A stretch of DNA of 30,000 nucleotides. It comes from Symbiodinium natans. Its lineage: Eukaryota > Sar > Dinophyceae > Suessiales > Symbiodiniaceae. Of the stretch, positions 1 through 8,925 are shown piece by piece. Numbering within the stretch: the stretch's first letter is position 1; each line of letters starts with the position of its first letter. A program made the position numbers and the translations under genes. The stretch spans positions 182,501 through 212,500 of the forward strand of contig CAJNDS010000018.1 of assembly GCA_905221605.1 (NCBI GenBank), read 5' to 3'. Below the pieces are notes generated by a model. That model made no database searches and was not told the DNA's origin. It was given only the letters and a program-made list of their open reading frames with translations.

Positions 1-1330
1 GATGCGTGTGGAGCTAGAGACTCTGGGCGTTATCCTTCAAGAAGGCCGTTGATTGACTTCTTGCCATAGAGCTAACATCGGCGAATGCTTGGCAACGATT
101 GTGCTGCAATGTGGCCATGTTCAACAGAGCCATCGGGCTGCACAAACTTTAGTTTTTCACCAATCGTTGGCCCATGTTTGCAGTTCTGCCCCTGCAGCTA
201 TTCGCATCACTGGAAGTGATTACTCCTGTACTTTGACTTGAAAAGATAGATGAAAGTAAGTCAAGGCTGAGCGCAGTTTCCAGTGTTCATCCTCATCACT
301 TGGCGCAAGGTTGCATGTCGCCTTCGTCCGTACCATCTCGCGCCCCAGCCTGGCTCTACATTGGCCGCGAAAAGTTGCGGAGCGTTTCTCCTCACGCACG
401 GGGATGGACAAGCCCCTGAGAGCTTTCTGGCGCATCGAAAATCGCAATGTGGCTGTTTAGGACCCTTCCAGCAGAACTCCGGGTGGAGATTATGAGGCGC
501 GAGGTGCTGCGGAATCTCTTTTTGCTGAGATGCAGCTTGCTTCCACGGGCGCGCGACCTGCGATCTCGGCGTGACATCGCAGACAGTCTACCAAATGAAG
601 CCTAAAATTGGGGTCTTCTACCCTGTACTGCTATCATTGCCGAGTAACTGGTTCGGAACGGATTCACTATGTGTGGGGTCCTCTGATGGGGTGATGCCTT
701 TCGCGGACTGATGTGGTCACCACATAGAAGCGATTGAGGAGTGTCCCGCCTGGGCAACGGGTACAGCCGCTGCCAAACGAAGCTTTAGCTTGCCATATCC
801 CGCCCAGAACCCCGAAGAAGATGGTTAGATGGGGCCGCTTTCGGATTCTGGGTGTAGGGTTTAGGTGAAAGGTCCCGGGCCGAAGGGTGGGCATCAAGGA
901 TTGCGGCAAGTTGCCCTGCACATAGTCCTTCCAAGGCTTCTAGAAGGGGTACAACTACCAAGTTCCTGAGTCTCCTACTGGCTGAGCATGAACAAGAAGG
1001 TGATTGAAGTTCCTTGTAAGCCCTTTAAACCAAAAAGGGAGCCTTTTTTATACCTAGGTTTCTCTTGGCTTTAGAAGGTCTGATTGAAGCTAAAAGATCT
1101 AGATAGAGCCCACGTCATCTGAAAATTTAAGTTGTTGGCTCCCAGGGCTTCGGCGGAAAACCTGCAAAAAAAAACAGTAAACCTTTGCAAGGGTTTAAGG
1201 CCCAACGCAATCCTTGAACACACAGGGAAAACTCATGAGCCCAAACGTACTTTGGGTTTCAGTAGGTGTACAGCAACCCCGGCGTAAACTCCTTGTGCCG
1301 GAGGCAACCGCCAGGCTTTAAACGCTAGTA
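1..1330. other. Unique non-repetitive flank, no recognised gene
   Basis: I see no protein family, RNA gene or tandem array here. Short open frames exist on both strands. The best is an ATG-started 52-codon frame at 447-605 (+), which begins MWLFRTLPAEL and is rich in Leu and Arg. It follows an in-frame stop, so it is at most a small protein or an exon; the LPAEL motif is only loosely like the start of an F-box. The first 51 bases also end an open frame (stop at about 50-52) that may be the tail of an exon lying outside the window. None of this is strong enough to be called a gene. Confidence 0.4.
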
Positions 1331-1379
1331 TTTAAACTTTGGAGCGTAGCAACAGAATACCAGCTTCACTGCCCAAAGA

Positions 1380-1612
1380 ACCCCCACCCCCAAGCCCCAA
1401 GCCGAAAGCTTGCAAGCCCCCAAGCCCCCAAACCCCCAAGCCCCCAAGCCCCCAAGCCCCCAAGCCCAAGCACCAAGCCCCAAGCCCAAGCTCCAACTCC
1501 AAACCACAAACCCCAAACCCCGAACCCCAAACCCCAAACCCTAAAACCTAAACCCCAAACCCCAAACCCCAAACCCTACACCCTAAACCCGAAACCCTAA
1601 ACCCTAAACCCT
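1380..1612. repeat. Degenerate C-rich telomere-like array (CCCCAAG/CCCCAAA to CCCTAAA)
   Basis: The left part (about 1380-1470) is built of CCCCCAAG and CCCCAAG units, then shifts through CCCCAAA to near-canonical CCCTAAA by 1612. The several overlapping open frames over it (Pro/Lys/Gln-rich on +, Gly/Leu/Trp-rich on -) come from its lack of stops and are not genes. Confidence 0.85.
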
Positions 1613-2143
1613 AGCGGGGCCCTGCAAGTCCAATCAGCCTGATGTACAACCGACTGAGTGAAACCTTAAGCCCCCCGAAACCAGGTGGAGAGCGAGCTAC
1701 AGCCGTTCCGTTGGGCGCTGATCGCTTGGTTCTCGGGCGGGGGGGGGGGGGGGCGCACGCCCACTTGCAGTCTGAGCACGCAACCCTAGACCTAAAACCC
1801 CGAAACCCTAAACCATGAACCCTAAGCCTTCTCTTACTACATACTCTCACACGCTAAATTGCATTCGAGGGCAAAACAAAATTCATGGCTGATGTCCAAA
1901 GTTCGTGGGCAAATCCACACAGCGAAGATTGGTTCGCTGGTGGGATGAAATCTGATTTATGGAGCCTGGCGTTGAGGGAGCGAGTGCGCTGGGGAGTTTA
2001 TCTAGGCTTAGGGGGGGCGTCTAGGGGGTCATGGCGGTGCTAGGGTGTTGCCCCTACTTCCATCCCAAGCCCAAATCCTACAGCCCTAAACCCTAAATCC
2101 CAAACCCGCACCCACGCCTTACGCCCGAAGACCCCGAAGACCT

Positions 2144-2206
2144 ATGCTGGGTGCCTTGCTAGAGATTCGGCGAGATCGGGAAACGAAACTCTGCAACGTG
2201 CCTTGA
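2144..2206 (+). other. Unique island with a 20-codon open frame between telomere-like tracts
   Basis: The frame starts MLGALLEIRRDRETK and ends at TGA just where CCCTGAACCCTAAACCC repeats begin at about 2205. The mixed charged/hydrophobic composition looks protein-like, but 20 codons is too short to prove coding. It could be a gene shard or an exon. Confidence 0.25.
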
Positions 2207-2275
2207 ACCCCTGAACCCTGAACCCTAAACCCTAAACCCTAAACCCTAAACCCTAAACCCTAAACCCCTTTTGAA
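2207..2275. repeat. CCCTAAA telomere-type array
   Basis: About eight CCCTAAA/CCCTGAA heptamers in tandem, C-rich on the + strand. Confidence 0.95.
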
Positions 2276-2364
2276 CCCTAACCAGCTCCCGATCCCGGAA
2301 GGCTTGAAGCCGACACCCCGAAAGACCCAAGGGCCCCAAAGACCTCAGGGCCCAAACTCTAATC

Positions 2365-2405
2365 AGGATTTGAGGTTTGGGGTTTAGGGTTTAGGGTTTA
2401 GGGTT
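2365..2405. repeat. Short TTTAGGG array, opposite orientation
   Basis: A G-rich run of about five units on the + strand. It lies only 90 bases from the C-rich run before it, so the orientation flips across a short unique island (2276-2364). Confidence 0.9.
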
Positions 2406-2600
2406 AATCCCGAACCTCCCCCAACGGCCCCCCCAAATACACCCTGCAGTTCCTTCAAACCCTTAATCCCGAGTCCCAACAACCGTAAAGCCCAAGCTTC
2501 CAAAGGCCCCCTAAGCCTTGCAGTTACTTCAAAGGTCCCTTACCCCACAACCTTTTTGTTGCAGGCTACCGAAGAATTCTATACGGGTCTTAACATAAAA

Positions 2601-2737
2601 GCCTAAAGCCTAAACCCTAAACCCTAAACCCTAAACCCTAAACCCTAAACCCTAAACCGTAAACCCTAAACCCTAAACCCTAAACCCTAAACCCTAAACC
2701 CTAAACCCTAGACCCTAGACCCTAAACCCTAAACTCC
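2601..2737. repeat. CCCTAAA telomere-type array
   Basis: About nineteen near-perfect heptamers with a few CCGTAAA and CCCTAGA variants at the edges. Confidence 0.95.
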
Positions 2738-2739
2738 GT

Positions 2740-2814
2740 AAGGCGGCCCTCTGCTACTGCGGCTGGGACATGGTCCTCAAGGCTCGGCTTCAAGGCGTAG
2801 AGGTTGGTCTAGCG
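2740..2814 (+). other. Exon-like island between two opposite telomere arrays
   Basis: A 25-codon open frame beginning KAALCYCGWDMVLKARLQ fills the whole space between a C-rich array on the left and a G-rich array (2815-2855) on the right. Its amino-acid mix is that of an ordinary globular protein. I do not recognise a family. Gene shard and exon are both possible. Confidence 0.3.
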
Positions 2815-2855
2815 TTTAGGGTAGGGTTTAGGGTTTAGGGTTTAGGGTTTAGGGT
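2815..2855. repeat. Short TTTAGGG array
   Basis: Five to six G-rich heptamers on the + strand directly abutting the preceding island. Confidence 0.9.
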
Positions 2856-3235
2856 GTTCCAAAGTGCCGCGGTCCCGACCCGCGCCAGTGGTGGCGGGTC
2901 GGGCCGCCTCGGTGCAGCGGATCCCACCCCAGCCACCCAAACTGCCGCCTTTTTCGGGTTTAGAGCGGTCTACCCTCCACGGCCCCCCTATCAAGGGGGC
3001 TTACACCTCGAGTCTCCCCGCTGGCCGGGGTGGGACGTGTTGACTGCTGCTGTTGCTTGAGCCTACACTTTCCTGGATCAACAGGGAGCGGGACAATCTG
3101 TTTCACCCATACTGTGCTTAAGACACCCTCAAGCCCAATTCCGGAATCAAGCTCATCCATATGGCAGAATGGCGAAGGCCAAGCGCGGAAGGCCCGGCCA
3201 CCCGCTGGCGCAAGGGCTTCTTTGGCCCAACAACC

Positions 3236-3795
3236 CAAGGGCAGCCCTGGCGGGGGCAACTGCGGGGGCGACCCTGGCGGGGGCAACCCTGGCACGGGCA
3301 ACCCTGGAAGGGGCAAGGCGAGGTCTTTCTTATTTCTCTCTCTACATATATATATATATATATACATATATATGTCAACCTTGGCGGGGACAACCCTGGC
3401 GGGGCCCTGGCGGGGGCGACTACTAATGGGAAACCCTGGCAATTAACTAATAGAGAACTTTGACAGGGCCCTTCAAGCATCTGGGGCCCATATGGCACTT
3501 GAAGCCCTGCTCGGCAACTAAACAAAACTTCAGAGAGAAGGACGACGAAGCCTCGCCAGCGCGCGAAGAGGACGAGGTGGGTAGGGCCGTCGCAGAGAAG
3601 GTGCACAATTCCTGAGTAGGCGACGTGAGGAGGCGTGGAACCCTGACAGGGCAACCCGGCGAGGGCAATGTCACCCTGGCGGGGGCAACCCTGCCGAGGG
3701 CAACCCTAACTCGGCGGCAACCCTCGCGGGGGCAACGCTGGTGGGGGCAACCCTGGCAGGGGTAAAACTGGGGGCAACCCGGCGGGGTTGCGATA
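3236..3795. repeat. 15-bp GC-rich minisatellite, left block
   Basis: The unit is close to GGCGGGGGCAACCCT, present in short clusters at about 3238-3320, 3376-3425 and 3640-3790, separated by non-repeat sequence and an (AT)n tract at about 3345-3374. The 15-bp period is a multiple of three and the unit lacks stops, so several frames stay open and encode five-residue periodic peptides (for example AGATL and RGQPW on +, ARVAP and PPGLP on -). These frames are artefacts of the repeat unless expression is shown. Confidence 0.9.
3346..3628. repeat. Copy A of a dispersed block shared with 4372-4492
   Basis: This block carries in order an AT dinucleotide tract, a motif around AGAACTTTG-CAGGGCCCTTCA (3450-3475), GAAGGACGACGAAGC (3536-3551) and GTGCACAATTCCTGA (3600-3614). 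The same four motifs recur in the same order at 4372-4492 but without about 60 bases of the middle. The pair flanks the mitochondrial insert and shows that the minisatellite region arose by duplication of a larger unit. Confidence 0.7.
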
Positions 3796-4172
3796 AAAAC
3801 CATTAAATCTACTGGACGTCTTAATTATAAAATAGAATGACATTGAAAGACTTCTCATAAAGTAAAATAGGATGAAAGATAATGAATCCTGCATTTTTAT
3901 TTGGTACAGCTTTTAGCATAGCATATTGGCATAAGAAATACCATTCAGGTACGATATGTAGAGGAGTAAGTAATCCACATGCTTCTACTGCATTCACTGG
4001 ATGTGAGAAAGAAGAGAAGCCGAAATGAATTTGAAGAAGATATAGATCGAAAATTAATATCTTTCCATAGAAATCTTTACTAATACTGAAAGGAAAAAAT
4101 GCCATTTCAGTATTAGTGGAATTCCTTAAAGGAATATTAGAAGATAGAAAATGTAGATTAAAAATTATGAAA
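3793..4172 (-). pseudogene. cob: Nuclear mitochondrial DNA fragment containing part of cytochrome b
   Basis: Within a GC-rich minisatellite lies about 380 bases of strikingly AT-rich DNA. On the minus strand, 4159-3875 reads as the C-terminal half of cytochrome b. It has a motif like the family's GSNNPL (SSNIPL), then a segment with MAFFPFSISKDFYGK, then LLTPLHIVPEWYFLCQYAM, which contains the PEWY signature of the quinol-oxidation (Qo) site, then AVPNKNAGF. This is a fragment of a membrane subunit of respiratory complex III. It lacks the N-terminal haem-binding helices, and the resemblance stops after about residue 104 of the frame. GC-rich nuclear repeat on both sides argues for an insertion (NUMT) rather than a mitochondrial contig. 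Mitochondrial genes of dinoflagellates are themselves often fragmented, so the break may predate transfer. Confidence 0.85.
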
Positions 4173-4815
4173 AATGGCGGGGACAACCCTGGGGCATCCT
4201 GGCGGGCAACCCTGGCGGGGGCAACCCTGGCGGGGCAACCTGACAGGGCGGGGGCAACCCTGGCGGGGGCAACCCTGGCAGAGGCAACCCTGGTGGGAGC
4301 AAAACCTCGGAGACAACCCTGGTGGGGGCAACCCTGGCGGGGGCAACCCTGGCAGGGGCAAGGTGAGGTATAAACATATATATATATATATATGTCTGGA
4401 CCCTGGTGGGGGCCACTAATGGAGAACTTTGGCAGGGCCCTTCATACAGAAGGACGACGAAGCATACAGGTGCACAATTCCTGAAGAGGCGGCGAGGCCA
4501 ATTTCGGGGGGGCAACCGGAGGGGGCAACCCCAGTAAGCTGGCGGGGACAACCCTGTCACCCTGGCGGGGGCAACCCTGGCGGGGGCAACCCTGGCAGGG
4601 CAACCCTGGCGGGGGCAACCCTAGCGTAAACCGATCCTGCAACCCTGGCGGGGGCAACCCTGGCAGGGGCAACCCTGGCAGGCTGGCGGGGGCAACCCTG
4701 GCGGGGGCAACCCTGGCGGGCGACCTGGCGGGGGCAACGCTGGCGGCGGAGCAACCCTGGCGGGGGCAGCCCTGGCGAGGCAACCCTGGCGGGGGCAACC
4801 TGGTGGGGGCGCAAC
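4170..4815. repeat. 15-bp GC-rich minisatellite, right block
   Basis: The same GGCGGGGGCAACCCT unit as in 3236-3795, denser here (roughly 4172-4365 and 4500-4812), with variants such as GGTGGGGGCAACCCT. It begins directly after the mitochondrial insert. All long open frames across it follow from the stop-free unit. Confidence 0.9.
4372..4492. repeat. Copy B of the dispersed block seen at 3346-3628
   Basis: An AT tract followed by AGAACTTTGGCAGGGCCCTT, GAAGGACGACGAAGC and GTGCACAATTCCTGA, in the same order as copy A but with an internal deletion. Confidence 0.7.
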
Positions 4816-4892
4816 AGCTTCTTAGGCCCGACCTCCCCCGCCGGGGTCGCGCGTCGGGGGTTTAGGGTTAATCCATTATTACATTGTGCCCT

Positions 4893-5009
4893 ATGGCTAG
4901 CAGGGATGCATCAGGTGTGGCAAGCTCGATCTGCTTGGCAAAGCAAGCAGATCTCGAAGCGGTAGCGTTCAGTTGTACCGGCCGCCGCCTGGCGCGGGCG
5001 GCCTATGGT
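4893..5009 (+). other. Exon-like island, 39 codons, between minisatellite and telomere array
   Basis: An ATG-started frame beginning MASRDASGVASSICLAKQ runs to the exact start of the next TTTAGGG array and then reads into it. Its Ala/Leu/Arg-rich composition suggests real protein sequence, but no family is recognised. It contains a perfect inverted repeat at 4928-4953. It is either a coding shard truncated by the array or an exon whose downstream intron starts with telomere repeats. Confidence 0.3.
4928..4953. other. Perfect 10-bp inverted repeat (hairpin)
   Basis: GATCTGCTTG at 4928-4937 and CAAGCAGATC at 4944-4953 are exact reverse complements around a 6-nt loop. A weaker GC-rich inverted repeat (GGCCGCC...GGGCGGCC) follows at about 4980-5003. 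Function unknown. Confidence 0.6.
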
Positions 5010-5225
5010 TTAGGGTTTAGGGTTTAGGGTTTAGGGTTTAGGGTTTAGGGTTTAGGGTTTAGGGTTTAGGGTTTAGGGTTTAGGGTTTAGGGTTTAGGGG
5101 TTAGGGGTTAGGGGTTAGGGGTTTAGCGGTTAGGGTTTAGGGTTTAGGTTTTGGGGTTTAGGGTTATAGGCTTTCGGGGTTATAGGGTCTAGGGTTTCGG
5201 GTTCGGGGTTATAGGGTTTAGGGTA
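5008..5225. repeat. TTTAGGG array, canonical then degenerate
   Basis: About thirteen perfect G-rich heptamers, followed by TTAGGGG and progressively decayed units up to about 5225. Confidence 0.95.
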
Positions 5226-5775
5226 GGACATCCGTATATAAATCTGAATGCAACGCTTAAACATGCATGTTTCGTCTTATCAGAAGTTACGTGTTCTACG
5301 TATGTTTCGCCTGCATATGCAATATGACATGTAGAGCTAAAAGAAAGTAGAGGTTGCAGAGACAATCTAGATGTATATGTACATGAAGAGGAACGCACAA
5401 ATAGATGTAGTCTTTTCATCAGTTTTTGTATTCGGACATGTACAATTTGTTTCATAGACGATGCGCATATTTCGAAACCTTTTAACGAATATGTGCATGG
5501 TGTCGTTTGGGTGTGTATATAGATACACACAAATGAGATTACATGATTTTGAACTTTTTGTTGTATGATACTATATTAAGTTTTGTCATATGTCTTGTGC
5601 TGATTCGATCATGATATAAGAGTATACTTTGTTCTGATTAGATGTTTTGGGATATTGTATTACGGCGCACAGCATGCCCGCACCATATGTGCTATAAATG
5701 TATGTTTGTAATGCACGCATATACGTATGTGTACAGATGCTCAACATGTCTAGTTTTCTCTAGTTCTATAGCTCC

Positions 5776-5776
<1 letters not shown>
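5226..5776. other. AT-rich unique island without recognised gene
   Basis: About 550 bases of much lower GC than the surroundings, with many ATGTA/CATAT words and a perfect 8-bp inverted repeat, GTGTGTAT-ATAG-ATACACAC, at 5511-5530. A minus-strand open frame (5530-5189) has no recognisable motif and runs into the telomere array. Unlike the insert at 3793-4172, I find no mitochondrial protein in it. It could be organellar non-coding DNA, an old mobile element or ordinary intergenic DNA. Confidence 0.4.
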
Positions 5777-5816
<40 letters not shown>

Positions 5817-5817
5817 A
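5777..5817. repeat. Poly-C run followed by poly-A run
   Basis: Thirty C, one G, then ten A. A similar C-run/A-run pair occurs at 7150-7181. Confidence 0.95.
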
Positions 5818-5909
5818 TCCACACCCAGCGGCCCAGAATGTACTATTTGCAGCCGGTGAACGAGCCTAGGAAAATCCACGGGGAAATAGTTCTACACCCT
5901 AACCTCTAA

Positions 5910-6140
5910 CCCCTACCTAAACCCTAAACCCTAAACCCTAAACCCTAAACCCTAAACCCTAAACCCTAAACCCTAAACCCTAAACCCTACACCCTAAACC
6001 CTAAACCCTAAACCCTAAACCCTAAACCCTAAACCCTAAACCCTCCACCCTCCACCCTAAACCCTAAACCCTAAACCCTAAACCCTAAACCCTAAACTTT
6101 AGACCCTAAACCCTAAACCCTAAACCCTAGACCCTTCTCG
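5910..6140. repeat. Long CCCTAAA telomere-type array
   Basis: About thirty C-rich heptamers with isolated CCCTACA and CCCTCCA variants. The 5890-5910 edge is degenerate. Confidence 0.95.
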
Positions 6141-6194
6141 CTTGAACCCTAAAACCCTCAGCTTTCAGGAGCCTTTAAATGTTGAATCCCAGAC

Positions 6195-6342
6195 AACCCC
6201 AAAATTCAATGTAGACCCTGAACCCCAAAACCCTAAGCCCGAAACTCTATACTCCTAAACCCTAAACCCTAAACCTGAAACCCTAAACCCTAAACCCTAA
6301 ACCCCAAACCCCAAACCCTAAACCCTAAACCCTAAACCCTAA
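6195..6342. repeat. Degenerate CCCTAAA array
   Basis: C-rich heptamers interrupted by diverged units (CCCCAAA, CCTGAAA). It ends at a unique island (6343-6455) that has an open frame containing SWPELAGRQRAAW. Confidence 0.85.
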
Positions 6343-6457
6343 GTTCCTGCAACCTCCTGGCCCGAGCTCGCTGGAAGGCAGCGCGCAGCATGGTCGTCGT
6401 GGTCGAAGGAGCTCCTGTCTGAGCTGCGGTAGCAAAAGCCGGTCTTGCTTCGGCTTC

Positions 6458-6550
6458 AGGGTTTAGGGTTTAGGGTTCAGGGTTCAGGGTTTAGGGTTCT
6501 GGGTTTAGGGTTCAGGGTTTAGGGTTCAGGGTTCAGGGTTCAGGGTTTAG
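6458..6550. repeat. G-rich array mixing TTTAGGG and TTCAGGG
   Basis: About thirteen units. TTCAGGG is nearly as frequent as TTTAGGG here, a local variant signature. Confidence 0.9.
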
Positions 6551-7500
6551 GATTGGTCAGCTGAAGGCCTTAGTATGCAGACCTGCCCACCCCAAGACCA
6601 CGCAAACACCCACTCAAAGCGAAACAATCCAGAGCCCCCCTCCCCCCCCCCCCCCCCCCCGCCAATCCCAAGCCAGCCAAACCGACTGCACGCGCCTCCA
6701 CACGTCACAATCTTGTACTTTTTGGAGCTTGACTACAATGATGTCCTGCTATAAAGATTCGATGCCTCACTAAAGATGCCCCGTTGCTATGAAGATGCCG
6801 TGTGAGCTTCCGAAAGCACATAGCACGTTGTGCGGTGGTGGCAGCTTCAACGACTAAGGCTCCATAGTTACTCTCAACCTGAGTTTCTTGCGGCTTGCAT
6901 TGCGTTTGGGTGCAGGTTTCCCGTTTTGTAAGAGTTCTGGGTTACAGCCAGTAGCGGAAGCATTGTTACGGATGTGCTAAGGGCTACAGGTTAAGGGTTT
7001 AGGGTTTGACATCGTCATACCTAAAGACACCGGCATCGGTCATGATTGAACTGTGGACGGCTTAGGGATGTTGAGGGCTTGCTGGGCTTGTGGCTTCTTC
7101 GGTGAACCTTACAGCTTAAGGCCCTCCCAAGCATCCACATACCCTGTAACCCCCCCCCCCCCCCCCCAAAAAAAAAAAAAAGAAAGACAAGTCCGCCCCA
7201 ATGACGCCCTTTGGTTGCCGGCTTCAGGCTTGGTCCATAAGACATCCAGCACAAAGTTCCCTGTGGCCTCCAGAGGCTCTGCCAAATTGGTCCCCTGGAC
7301 ACCAGCCCCAACCTCGCTGGCCCCCCAAACACAGAGGTTTATGGGGGTTTAGAATTTTTGAATTCCGTATTTCGGGTTTAGGGTTAGGTAGCTTAAACCA
7401 TATTCCACACACGCAGCAAAGAGCCCTTTGGGCCCGCTGAAGTATCTGAATTCCGCGGCCATGGCGCCGCGAAGCTCGCGCGCAAGGAAGGCGCGGATGG
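6551..7500. other. Mostly unique stretch with poly-C tracts, no recognised gene
   Basis: It contains 19 C at 6642-6660, 18 C plus 14 A at 7150-7181, and two tiny telomere-like remnants (about 6990-7005 and 7370-7386). Open frames on both strands at 7021-7440 overlap each other and cross the homopolymers. I see no domain and do not call a gene. Confidence 0.4.
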
Positions 7501-7518
7501 TCATCACCTTTGGGTCTG

Positions 7519-7647
7519 GCTGGTTCTTAGTAGGGAATGAGGGAATGAGGGCCCTATATAATCCCTTAAAGGGTATCTGTATATATACATATATACATAT
7601 ATATATATATAGGGCCCTCATTCCCTCATTCCCTACTAAGAACCAGC
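7519..7647. mobile_element. Fold-back / MITE-like element with 42-bp perfect inverted repeats
   Basis: The arm 7519-7560 is an exact reverse complement of 7606-7647. Each arm starts GCTGGTTCTTAGTAGGG and contains a doubled GGGAATGA and a GGGCCC. The 45-nt spacer is an AT-rich run with TATATACATATA. No coding capacity. The size and structure fit a miniature inverted-repeat element or another palindromic insertion. I could not define a target duplication because the arms extend into their immediate flanks. Confidence 0.6.
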
Positions 7648-7967
7648 GGGTGGGACCTGGGACTCGATTTACCTACAGTTTAGTAGGAGCTACTCCCCTG
7701 AATTAGTAGGTAGAACCCCATAAAAAAATGCCAGGCAGGGTCTAGGGGTTGAGGTTTTGGGGGCTTAGGGTTCTTGGGGTTCAATCCCCTCCCCCCAATA
7801 TTAAATCCGCCCCCCTACCCCCCAACATTCAACACCCCCCATATTGGGGGTTGTTACTATGTGGGGGTAGGGGGCGGGGGATGAGAACTTAGGGCTTACG
7901 TCGGCTGAGGGTCGGGTTTTGTAGGGCGCCTCGCCAGGCGCGGTAGGAAGAACCAGGTGGAAGTGGC

Positions 7968-7998
7968 GGTTTAGGGTTTAGGGTTTAGGGTTTAGGGG
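7968..7998. repeat. Short TTTAGGG array
   Basis: Four G-rich units. Confidence 0.85.
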
Positions 7999-8011
7999 GC
8001 GTGGGGGGGAA

Positions 8012-8098
8012 GGCATTTTGTCCCAAGGTATTTGGCCAAAACAGAATGGTGTGTTGACTGACTTCTTCCAAGCCCCGGCGGCTACGTCAATCTCCTAG
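8012..8098 (+). other. Exon-like island, 28 codons plus stop
   Basis: The open frame begins GILSQGIWPKQNGVLTDFF. Its TAG stop coincides with the CCTAGACCC start of the next repeat array, so the frame is closed by repeat sequence. No family recognised. Confidence 0.25.
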
Positions 8099-8300
8099 AC
8101 CCTAAACCCCCTAACCCCCCCAAAACCCCCCCTAAACCCCGCCTAAACCCCCCGCCTAAACCCCCTAAACCCCTAAACCCCCCAAACCCCCCCTAGACCC
8201 CCCCTAGACCCCCCCTAGACCCCCCCTAGACCCCCCCTAGACCCCGCCTGAACCCCCTAAACCCCCTAAACCCCCTAAACCCCCTGAATCCCCCCCTAAA
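8095..8300. repeat. C-rich variant array including an 11-bp unit
   Basis: The array starts with CCCCCTAAA-type units, then about five perfect copies of an 11-mer TAGACCCCCCC at about 8190-8245, then CCCCCTAAA again. A telomere-derived unit with an expanded C run has been locally amplified. Confidence 0.85.
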
Positions 8301-8436
8301 CCGGGCAGACATTCTGGATCCCTGCACCGGGCTGCAAGGGCAACTCTTTTGGCTTTTGTGCCCAATAGCTGTCAGGTGCAGTCAACCCCTCTGACGCGCT
8401 ACCCATGACGGGCAGTTCTTGCGCCGTCGTCTTGTC

Positions 8437-8540
8437 GGGTTTAGGGTTTAGGGTTTAGGGTTTAGGGTTTAGGGTTTAGGGTTTAGGGTTTAGGGTTTAG
8501 GGTTTAGGGTTTAGGGTTTAGGGTTTAGGGTTTAGGGTAC
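8437..8540. repeat. TTTAGGG array
   Basis: About fourteen perfect G-rich heptamers. The preceding unique island (8301-8436) has open frames but no recognisable motif. Confidence 0.95.
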
Positions 8541-8584
8541 AATCAGGACCTCTATGAAGTTTAAGTTTAAGGTATGCTCCCTAG

Positions 8585-8833
8585 TTAGGCTTCTATGTCT
8601 TGCCATATTGCGCTGAGCTGCCCAACGAGCCGGGTATCAGCTTGTGTGAGGAGATCGAGCGGCTCCAGAAGCTGAGAAAGGACCTAGCAGTCGAGAAGGA
8701 AGCAGCTACCTCGTTGCTGCCCAAAGAAACACGGAAGCTAAGCCGCCTGGAAAAAAAAACGGTGGCCAAGTTTTCGACAGAGGACTGTGCGTCCCTTGTG
8801 CAGCTCAAGACTCAGGCTGTTAAACCCTTCTAA
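8585..8833 (+). pseudogene. Gene fragment encoding a charged coiled-coil-like segment
   Basis: A continuous open frame fills the island between a G-rich array on the left and a C-rich array on the right. It has no ATG near its start; the first usable triplet is TTG, so I treat it as an internal exon or shard. The peptide contains LCEEIERLQKLRKDLAVEKE, then KETRKLSRLEKKTVAKF and TEDCASLVQLK. The dense Glu/Lys/Arg/Leu pattern with heptad-like leucines suggests a coiled coil. Its stop lies inside the AACCCTTCTAAACCC transition into repeat. This is the best coding-like island of the mosaic. Parent gene unknown. Confidence 0.4.
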
Positions 8834-8925
8834 ACCCTAAACCCTAAACCCGATAAAATAAAAACCCTAAACCCTAAACCCTAAACCCTAAACCCTAAAC
8901 CCTAAACCGTAACCCTAAACCCAAG
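8834..8925. repeat. CCCTAAA array
   Basis: About eleven C-rich heptamers with a short interruption at about 8850-8863. The following bases open a Lys/Ala-rich frame (PKAAAKAAAAPTVG, stop at about 8964) that looks like the basic tail of a protein. Confidence 0.9.

Noticed and set aside
1325-1572. Three overlapping open frames of about 70 codons
   Set aside because: They translate the degenerate CCCCAAG/CCCTAAA array and have the matching low-complexity composition.
2960-4814. Many open frames of 66-178 codons on both strands
   Set aside because: They come from the stop-free 15-bp minisatellite or antisense of it; none has a domain apart from the mitochondrial cob segment.
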